From JBBRMY01 sp038230595 (GTDB taxonomy: Bacteria; Bacteroidota; Ignavibacteria; Tepidaquicellales; Tepidaquicellaceae), in contig JBBRMY010000142.1 in the NCBI GenBank assembly GCA_038230595.1, positions 1 to 6,303 of the forward strand: a stretch of 6,303 nt of DNA, in the 5' to 3' direction. Every line of letters starts with the position of its first letter. Position 1 is the first letter of the stretch. Of this stretch, positions 1 to 3,991 are shown one piece after another. A model generated the notes under the pieces. The model did not search any database, was not told the DNA's origin, and saw only the letters and a program-made list of their open reading frames with translations. The position numbers and the translations under genes were made by a program.

Positions 1-210
1 CAGTGAGTGGTGAGGAAATCCTGCAAGCGGTACTTCCGAGGCAGAACCGTTAGAACGCTTTGTAAGAGTGATGCCAAGGATCTTAGAAGCAGTGATAGCA
101 TCCTGCTCGAATGTTTCGAAAAAATCACCCATACGGAACAACAAGAGAGTGTCAGGATATTTATCCTTTATCTTTCTGTATTGTTGCATTAAAGGTGTGC
201 CTGGGTTCAT
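1..210 (-). CDS. mutS: DNA mismatch repair protein MutS, N-terminal fragment (runs off left edge)
   Basis: Reading the minus strand from the ATG at 210-208 gives 70 residues with no stop before the window edge, starting MNPGTPLMQQYRKIK and ending PLAGFPHHSL. This is the opening of the MutS mismatch-recognition domain (domain I). TPLMQQY is the usual start, and RMGDFFETF (about residues 26-34) holds the Phe-x-Glu mismatch-reading motif at F30 and E32. MutS of the MutS1 class binds mispaired or looped DNA as a dimer and recruits MutL. The connector, clamp and ATPase domains lie outside the window. The start is well fixed because an in-frame TAA lies two codons upstream and no other start codon intervenes. 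No Shine-Dalgarno sequence is visible. The gene follows the sigma-factor gene on the same strand after 178 bases of hairpin-rich spacer, so co-transcription is possible but not shown. It looks intact as far as it goes. Confidence 0.93.
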   Translation of the reverse strand, partial: MNPGTPLMQQYRKIKDKYPDTLLLFRMGDFFETFEQDAITASKILGITLTKRSNGSASEVPLAGFPHHSL

Positions 211-234
211 AAGATTTTATGCGAAAACTATTTT

Positions 235-265
235 GACCTGACAGGTTGTTTTTCCCTGTCAGGTC
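235..265. repeat. Perfect 11-bp inverted repeat (hairpin) between sigma-factor gene and mutS
   Basis: The arms GACCTGACAGG (235-245) and CCTGTCAGGTC (255-265) are perfect reverse complements around a 9-base loop, ttgtttttc. On the plus strand the hairpin is followed, after two bases, by six T (268-273), which resembles an intrinsic terminator. However, both flanking genes are read on the minus strand, where the hairpin is followed by aaaatag rather than a U tract. It sits in the 3' region of the sigma gene and 25 bases ahead of mutS. From recall, CCTGACAGG/CCTGTCAGG palindromes recur in spacers of Bacteroidota-like genomes, so a dispersed repeat is the likeliest reading. A terminator against antisense transcripts, or an mRNA-stabilising hairpin, is the alternative. 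Confidence 0.75.
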
Positions 266-316
266 GATTTTTTCTGAATGTTACGATACGCGTACTTCGG
301 ATAAGGTTTGTAAAAT

Positions 317-376
317 GTAGAGTCGCGATGCTCGCGACTCAGGAAAACAAAGCAGACGCACGCAGTGCGTCTCTAC
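317..376. repeat. Composite nested palindrome (two hairpins inside a GTAGAG/CTCTAC frame)
   Basis: Two 3-base-loop hairpins lie side by side. The first is GAGTCGCGA (320-328) with TCGCGACTC (332-340), a 9-bp stem with loop tgc. The second is AGACGCAC (354-361) with GTGCGTCT (365-372), an 8-bp stem with loop gca. The outer ends GTAGAG (317-322) and CTCTAC (371-376) are also complementary, so an outer pairing competes with the ends of both inner stems. The unit ends 12 bases before the stop codon of the sigma-factor gene (plus-strand coordinate 389). The GTAGAGACGC/GCGTCTCTAC style is a dispersed spacer repeat in many bacteria by recall. Here it looks like two such units fused or nested. No U tract follows on the minus strand, so it is not a standard terminator. 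Confidence 0.7.
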
Positions 377-388
377 CCACAGTATCAA

Positions 389-1000
389 CTAGTAATTCCC
401 GATCTTATCTTTCAGGTATTTATTGAGGAGCTCGCGGCCTCGAAAGATGTGTGCTTTGATGGTTCCGAGGGGGAGCTTAAGCTCGGCTGCAATTTCTTCG
501 TATTCCTTTTCCTGCTTATGCCTGAGAACAATTACTTCTTTATATTTAGGAGGAAGTGACTCTATCGCCTCCTCAAGAATTTTTCTGCGCTCATCATCCA
601 TCATTTTTGTATCGGGCTTGTGCTCATGATCAGGTATCTCAAACATAAAATCACTATCCTCAGATTCTATTTCACGATCTATAGAAAAAGTATGAAGTTT
701 TTTCTTTCTTAAATAATCAATAGCATTGTTAGTTGCTATCTTAAAAAGCCAAGTAGAAAAAGCATACTGCCTGTCGAAATTTTTCAGTGAATTGAATGCC
801 TTTATAAATGCTTCCTGAGTAAGGTCCTCAACATCTTCCTTTTTCGAGATCATTTTATAGACAAGGTTATAAATAAGCTGATAATATTTCTTCATCAGTT
901 TTTCATAGGATGGCTGGTTACCTGCCAGTGCATCATCGATCAGCTTGTTGTCGTCTTTACGGGATTTTTGCTGCAGCTCAGGGAGTGAGTTTTGGCTCAT
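389..1000 (-). CDS. ECF-type (sigma-70 family, group 4) RNA polymerase sigma factor
   Basis: This 203-residue protein has the two-domain layout of extracytoplasmic-function sigma factors. Region 2 (about residues 32-102) includes DLTQEAFIKAF (59-69), which contacts core polymerase, and FSTWLFKIATNNAIDYLR (81-98), the -10 melting and recognition helices. An acidic linker follows (about 103-140). Region 4 (about 143-197) has the LPPKYKEVIVLR helix and the helix-turn-helix EEIAAELKLPLGTIKAHIF that reads the -35 element. It would direct core RNA polymerase to a set of stress or envelope promoters. The ATG at 1000-998 is fixed by a TAA immediately before it, and the stop is TAG at 391-389. No anti-sigma gene follows: the next gene on this strand is mutS, 178 bases downstream. 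An anti-sigma partner, if any, is therefore elsewhere. The subgroup and regulon cannot be told from the sequence alone. Confidence 0.93.
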   Translation of the reverse strand: MSQNSLPELQQKSRKDDNKLIDDALAGNQPSYEKLMKKYYQLIYNLVYKMISKKEDVEDLTQEAFIKAFNSLKNFDRQYAFSTWLFKIATNNAIDYLRKKKLHTFSIDREIESEDSDFMFEIPDHEHKPDTKMMDDERRKILEEAIESLPPKYKEVIVLRHKQEKEYEEIAAELKLPLGTIKAHIFRGRELLNKYLKDKIGNY

Positions 1001-1022
1001 TTAGTATTCAAATTCGGCAAAA

Positions 1023-1047
1023 ATTAACTAATAAATTACAAGTTAAT
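1023..1047. promoter_or_regulatory. Inverted repeat ahead of the sigma-factor gene (possible operator)
   Basis: ATTAACT (1023-1029) and AGTTAAT (1041-1047) are perfect 7-bp arms around an 11-base AT-rich spacer, 23-47 bases upstream of the sigma-factor ATG. The location suits an operator or 5'-UTR hairpin for that gene. The composition is so AT-rich that chance is a serious alternative, and no regulator family is recognised from the arms. Confidence 0.3.
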
Positions 1048-1098
1048 CGTATGAATATCAATTTAGAAGGGTAGAAAAACAGAGAAATGCAATGTTTT

Positions 1099-1123
1099 GT
1101 AGGGGCAGACCTGTGTGTCCGCC
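1099..1123. repeat. GTAGGGGCAGAC-type imperfect palindrome
   Basis: GGCAGAC (1104-1110) and GTCCGCC (1117-1123) form a 7-bp stem with one A/C mismatch around the loop ctgtgt, preceded by GTAGG. By recall, the same wording (GTAGGGGC-GGAC-CTGTGT-GTCCGCC) turns up as a dispersed GC-rich spacer repeat in many otherwise AT-rich genomes. It stands out from the surrounding AT-rich sequence. No function is known to me. Confidence 0.6.
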
Positions 1124-1167
1124 GCGGGAATAGTTTTAAATAAACCTTGTTACTGCATTTGCACCTG

Positions 1168-1186
1168 AATTAAGGTTTCCTTAATT
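1168..1186. repeat. 8-bp palindrome AATTAAGG/CCTTAATT
   Basis: The perfect arms 1168-1175 and 1179-1186 flank ttt. The repeat ends two bases before the 45-base hairpin element at 1189. No U tract follows, so it is not a standard terminator. It could be an operator-like site or part of the neighbouring repeat's insertion context. Confidence 0.4.
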
Positions 1187-1188
1187 TG

Positions 1189-1233
1189 GCCGTTGGTGAA
1201 GTTCCGATATCTCAGAACTTAAACACCAACGGC
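1189..1233. repeat. 45-base structured hairpin element, copy 1
   Basis: The outer arms GCCGTTGGTG (1189-1198) and CACCAACGGC (1224-1233) pair perfectly over 10 bp. Inside is a second stem, GTTCCGA (1201-1207) with TCAGAAC (1212-1218), 7 positions with one C/A mismatch, closed by the tetraloop tatc. Two bases on the 5' side (1199-1200) and five on the 3' side, ttaaa (1219-1223), form an asymmetric internal loop. A second copy of identical length and orientation lies at 2902-2946, sharing 36 of 45 positions. The conserved flanks are TG before the first arm and GGC plus an A-rich run after the last. It lies 166 bases ahead of rimO. A dispersed REP-like or miniature mobile element is the most likely class, and a cis-acting RNA is possible. 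Confidence 0.8.
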
Positions 1234-1272
1234 GGCGAAATGGTTGAAATAAGGTCTTCTTTTTAGTGGCTT

Positions 1273-1286
1273 TCCGATAAATCGGA
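1273..1286. repeat. Small hairpin TCCGA-taaa-TCGGA
   Basis: TCCGA (1273-1277) pairs with TCGGA (1282-1286) across the loop taaa, in the leader region ahead of rimO. It is preceded by T-rich sequence (1259-1264) and followed by acaaaaacc. The stem is only 5 bp, and no function can be assigned. Confidence 0.3.
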
Positions 1287-1399
1287 CAAAAACCGACATC
1301 GCAATAGGGGGGTCCGTATGGAGAGAATAGTGAATTCTTATTCATAGGAGAAATGGGTATTTTAAGACTTAGATCAATTTAGTAATAAAACCGTAAAGT

Positions 1400-2830
1400 T
1401 TGAAAATAAAAAAAGACAGAGTTAAGATAATTACACTTGGATGCTCTAAAAACCTGGTGGATTCAGAATTTATAATGAGCCAGCTTTCTGCAGGCGATAT
1501 TCAGCTTGTTGAAAATGAAAAAGATGCTGATAGTGTACTGATAAATACTTGCGGCTTTATTGAGTCGGCTAAGCAGGAATCCATTGACACTATAATCCGC
1601 GCAGTTAAACTGAAAAAAGAGCGAAAGCTGAAAAATGTTTTTGTAGCAGGATGTCTTTCTGACCGATACAAAGATGAGCTTGAAAAAGAAATCCCCGAAG
1701 TTGACAAGTATTTCGGTGCAACTGACAAAAAGAAAACTGTAATTGATATTCTTAATGAGTTCGGTGTAAATTATAAGTTAGATCTGCTTGGTGAAAGAAT
1801 TCTAACAACTCCTTCGCACTTTTCTTATCTGAAAATTTCAGAAGGCTGCAACAATCCATGTTCATTTTGCGCAATACCAATAATGCGCGGCAAGCATGTT
1901 TCGAAGCCGATGGAGCAGATTCTGATGGAGGCACAATCACTTGCTTCAAAAGGAGTAAAAGAACTGATTGTCATAGGTCAGGACACAACTTATTGGGGTT
2001 TTGACATGACAAATAAGAGGGATATATCTGTTCTCCTTGGTGAACTTACAAAGATAAAAGGGTTTGAATGGATACGACTTATGTATGCATATCCATCGAG
2101 GTTCCCTGTTGACCTTATCGATACAATAAAGAACAATGAGTCGATGTGCAAATATCTTGATATGCCTATTCAGCATATTTCGGACAATGTATTGAAGTCA
2201 ATGAGACGAGGGATTACGAAGAAGACAACAATGAATCTTCTTGAAACAATAAGAAAGGAAATCCCGGGAATCGCAATGAGAACAACTCTCATCACCGGTT
2301 ACCCTGATGAAACTGAAAAAGATTTTGAAGAAATGCTGACATTGGTTAAAGAATATAAATTCGACAGGCTCGGAGTTTTTACATATTCACATGAAGATGA
2401 TACGCATGCAAAATTATTACCGGACAGAATTCCATACAAGGAAAAGCTTCACAGACAAAAATTGCTTCTTGATGCACAGAGAGAAAATTCAATCGAATCG
2501 AATCGCGAATCGGTCGGTAAAACTTTTAAAGTTCTGATCGACAGGCATGAAGATAACGGAACTCCTCAAGGACAATTTGTAGGAAGAACATACAAGGATG
2601 CACCAGAGATAGACCAGGAAGTTTATATTTCGATACCTTCTGATATTGATCCTAACGAAGTTGGATTTAATGGCGAGCATGAAATTCCGTCGCAAACTTT
2701 TCAAAAACATCCGGGTCTTATAACTCCTGCAGAAATGGTGATGAATATGAAGGATGTAAGACCGGGTAATTTTTATGATGTAAAGATCAATGATTTTGAG
2801 GAGTTTGATCTATTTGGAGAGATGGCATAA
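1400..2830 (+). CDS. rimO: Ribosomal protein uS12 (S12) aspartate methylthiotransferase RimO
   Basis: RimO is a radical-SAM enzyme that adds a methylthio group to a conserved aspartate of ribosomal protein S12. The 476-residue product has an N-terminal UPF0004 domain with three cluster cysteines: C15 in GCSKN, C51 in NTCGFI and C85 in AGCLSDRY. GCSKNLVDSE marks RimO rather than MiaB. The radical-SAM motif GCNNPCSFC carries C150, C154 and C157. QDTTYWG lies near 194-200 and TGYPDET near 299-305, with a TRAM domain from about 372 to the end. The start is TTG. A TAA at 1394-1396 lies one codon upstream, and the first in-frame ATG would remove C15, so TTG is effectively forced. The length exceeds the usual 430-440 residues because of an insertion in the TRAM domain (about residues 410-454). 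The gene is followed by a repeat-rich spacer and a secreted-protein gene. Confidence 0.96.
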   Translation: MKIKKDRVKIITLGCSKNLVDSEFIMSQLSAGDIQLVENEKDADSVLINTCGFIESAKQESIDTIIRAVKLKKERKLKNVFVAGCLSDRYKDELEKEIPEVDKYFGATDKKKTVIDILNEFGVNYKLDLLGERILTTPSHFSYLKISEGCNNPCSFCAIPIMRGKHVSKPMEQILMEAQSLASKGVKELIVIGQDTTYWGFDMTNKRDISVLLGELTKIKGFEWIRLMYAYPSRFPVDLIDTIKNNESMCKYLDMPIQHISDNVLKSMRRGITKKTTMNLLETIRKEIPGIAMRTTLITGYPDETEKDFEEMLTLVKEYKFDRLGVFTYSHEDDTHAKLLPDRIPYKEKLHRQKLLLDAQRENSIESNRESVGKTFKVLIDRHEDNGTPQGQFVGRTYKDAPEIDQEVYISIPSDIDPNEVGFNGEHEIPSQTFQKHPGLITPAEMVMNMKDVRPGNFYDVKINDFEEFDLFGEMA

Positions 2831-2839
2831 TCTTTTTCA

Positions 2840-2862
2840 CGCAAAGCTCGCAAAGGCGCAAA
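2840..2862. repeat. Three direct CGCAAA units just after rimO
   Basis: CGCAAA occurs at 2840-2845, 2849-2854 and 2857-2862, spaced 9 and 8 bases, beginning 10 bases after the rimO stop and preceded by ctttttca. By recall, CACGCAAAG-CGCAAAG strings are a common dispersed repeat in spacers of Bacteroidota and other phyla. The units are too short and too few to be a CRISPR or an iteron array. Confidence 0.55.
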
Positions 2863-2901
2863 ATACTGTGATCGGTAATTGATTTAAAATCAGTTCTGAT
2901 G

Positions 2902-2946
2902 GCCGTTGGTGCCGTTTCGATGAATCGAAACTAAAACACCAACGGC
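2902..2946. repeat. 45-base structured hairpin element, copy 2
   Basis: The outer arms are identical to copy 1: GCCGTTGGTG (2902-2911) and CACCAACGGC (2937-2946). The inner stem is GTTTCGA (2914-2920) with TCGAAAC (2925-2931), a perfect 7 bp with tetraloop tgaa. The internal loop is cc (2912-2913) opposite taaaa (2932-2936). Compared with copy 1, one inner pair changes from C-G to T-A on both sides and one mismatch becomes C-G, so structure is kept while sequence drifts. The element ends 52 bases before the ATG of the secreted-protein gene and, if transcribed, would lie in its leader or in the rimO 3' region. No U tract follows, so it is not an ordinary terminator. Confidence 0.82.
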
Positions 2947-2998
2947 GGCAAATAAAAAACTTTTCAGAACAATTTGTAAATATGAGAGTAAAAATGAT

Positions 2999-3901
2999 AT
3001 GATAATTATTAGAAGATATATTATTGTTTGTTTGGTTTTTGCAGCTACTTCGGGAGCATTTGCGCAATTTTCTCCGGGACCTAATTCTCCCCGGCCGCAG
3101 CATCTATTTCTACCCCAGATGTTCATAGCTGATCCGGTTATTTTTTATAACAAAAATAATTCCGATGCAAGACTTGATCTGTATATCAGTATTCCTTATC
3201 ACGAACTGCAGTTCTTAAAAGATAGTGAATCAAAAGAAGCCGGAGATATTTATTCAGCAAATATTCAGTATGAAATTATTCTGAAGACAAGATTAGATTC
3301 GATTATTACAAATGAAGCGAAGGAGATAAAAATAAATGAGAAGTATAATTCAAAAATTTTCAAGGCCGGTTCAAAAATACTTGTGAAAAATTATGAACTT
3401 CCAACAGGTAAATATATTCTGAATATTACGGTTACTGACCTTAATACTCAGATGAAATATTCTTCACAGTATAATATTGAAGCGGAGAACAATTCAGGCA
3501 AGGAAATTTATGCAAGCGATATGCTTTTGCTGAAAAATTATTTAAAGGATAGCGAAGGAAAGGCATCGATAACTCCAATGATAATAAATGATGTAGGCAG
3601 AACAAAAAATTATTTTATTTTCATGGAGGTGTATAATTCCTCAGGTGAGTCCTTATCCAAAGAGCTGACATATACATTCAGAACTAACAGTGGAAATGTT
3701 ATTAAAACGAGCAAGCAAAGTTATTCACTTCAGCCCGGGACTAACACTTTAGTGGAGAAATTTTCTTCTTTAACGTTTGATGAAGATAGTTTTGTACTTG
3801 AAGTCAATGATCCTTCCGGAAAAGTAATTTCGACAAAGCATTTGATAAACCGCCCGCTTTTTAAAGAGCCTCAAACGAAGCTTTTCCCGCCACAATTGTA
3901 A
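2999..3901 (+). CDS. Secreted protein resembling the N-terminal half of GWxTD-domain proteins
   Basis: The 300-residue product begins with a type I signal peptide: R5-R6, a hydrophobic core (about 8-16), and AFA before a likely cut between A22 and Q23. C11 lies inside the hydrophobic stretch and lacks a lipobox, so a lipoprotein is unlikely. The mature part is rich in beta-strand-like segments. The stretch from about residue 58, with ARLDLYISIPYHELQFLKD, then PTGKYILNITVTDLNT, and a later Ig-like module ending FVLEVNDPSGK, resembles from memory the N-terminal region of GWxTD-domain proteins of Chlorobiota/Ignavibacteria. The C-terminal GWxTD part itself is absent, because the protein ends at LFPPQL with TAA. 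No catalytic motif is visible. The ATG is chosen because the signal peptide follows at once, though the frame is open back to 2924. A 6-codon frame (2982-3002) ends with TGA overlapping this ATG. Function is unknown; a periplasmic or cell-surface role is inferred. Confidence 0.8.
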   Translation: MIIIRRYIIVCLVFAATSGAFAQFSPGPNSPRPQHLFLPQMFIADPVIFYNKNNSDARLDLYISIPYHELQFLKDSESKEAGDIYSANIQYEIILKTRLDSIITNEAKEIKINEKYNSKIFKAGSKILVKNYELPTGKYILNITVTDLNTQMKYSSQYNIEAENNSGKEIYASDMLLLKNYLKDSEGKASITPMIINDVGRTKNYFIFMEVYNSSGESLSKELTYTFRTNSGNVIKTSKQSYSLQPGTNTLVEKFSSLTFDEDSFVLEVNDPSGKVISTKHLINRPLFKEPQTKLFPPQL

Positions 3902-3975
3902 TTATTAACTTTCTTTAGATTTAAGGTATTGGATAACATCGGCAAAAAAGCATGTATGGTAATATATGAAATCGT

Positions 3976-3991
3976 TTTATAATTTTATAAA
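3976..3991 (+). promoter_or_regulatory. AT palindrome with a TATAAT box abutting the uvrC start
   Basis: TTTATAA (3976-3982) and TTATAAA (3985-3991) form a 16-base palindrome ending on the base before the uvrC TTG. It contains a perfect TATAAT (3978-3983). If this were a -10 box, transcription would begin around the start codon itself, giving a nearly leaderless mRNA. The matching -35 window (3955-3960, tatggt) is poor, and the region is almost pure A/T, so this may be chance. Confidence 0.22.

Larger units (their letters stand above)
1001..1399. other. 399-base divergent spacer between sigma-factor gene and rimO
   Basis: I see no convincing protein gene here. The spacer holds, from left to right: a 7-bp inverted repeat just ahead of the sigma gene (1023-1047), a GTAGGGGCAGAC-type palindrome (1099-1123), an 8-bp AATTAAGG/CCTTAATT palindrome (1168-1186), the first copy of the 45-base hairpin element (1189-1233), a TCCGA/TCGGA hairpin (1273-1286), six G in a row (1307-1312), and an AGGAG (1346-1350). 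Two tiny in-series reading frames are also present, at 1318-1347 (9 codons plus stop) and 1353-1382 (9 codons plus stop). Promoters for the divergent genes must lie here, but I cannot place them with confidence. Confidence 0.8.

Noticed and set aside
7..192. 61-codon plus-strand reading frame at the left edge
   Set aside because: It lies wholly antisense to the clear mutS N-terminus on the minus strand and has no family-like motif.
1033..1061. Sigma-70-like promoter for the sigma-factor gene: TTGATA (1056-1061, minus strand), 17-base spacer, TAATTT (1033-1038)
   Set aside because: The -35 and spacing are good, but the -10 matches only half the consensus and the region is very AT-rich. It was not strong enough to list.
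1346..1350. AGGAG as the ribosome-binding site of rimO
   Set aside because: It is about 50 bases upstream of the forced TTG, far too distant to serve that start.
2840..2862. CRISPR or iteron array from the repeated CGCAAA
   Set aside because: There are only three 6-base units at 8-9 base spacing with no spacers, which fits a common dispersed spacer repeat.
2878..2895. TGATTT-a-AAATCA palindrome after rimO as a terminator
   Set aside because: The stem is AT-only with no usable loop and no T run after it.
3029..3034. Lipoprotein signal at C11 of the secreted protein
   Set aside because: The residues before C11 (YIIV) do not form a lipobox, and an AFA-Q signal peptidase I site follows at 22/23.
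2837..3126. Two overlapping minus-strand reading frames of 88 and 78 codons
   Set aside because: They run through the repeat and hairpin spacer and antisense to the signal peptide of the secreted protein. Their sequences are Arg/Ser-rich or hydrophobic shadows with no recognisable domain.
3902..3991. Continuation of the secreted protein past its stop by frameshift
   Set aside because: No frame in this stretch reads as a GWxTD-like continuation, and stops occur quickly in all three frames.
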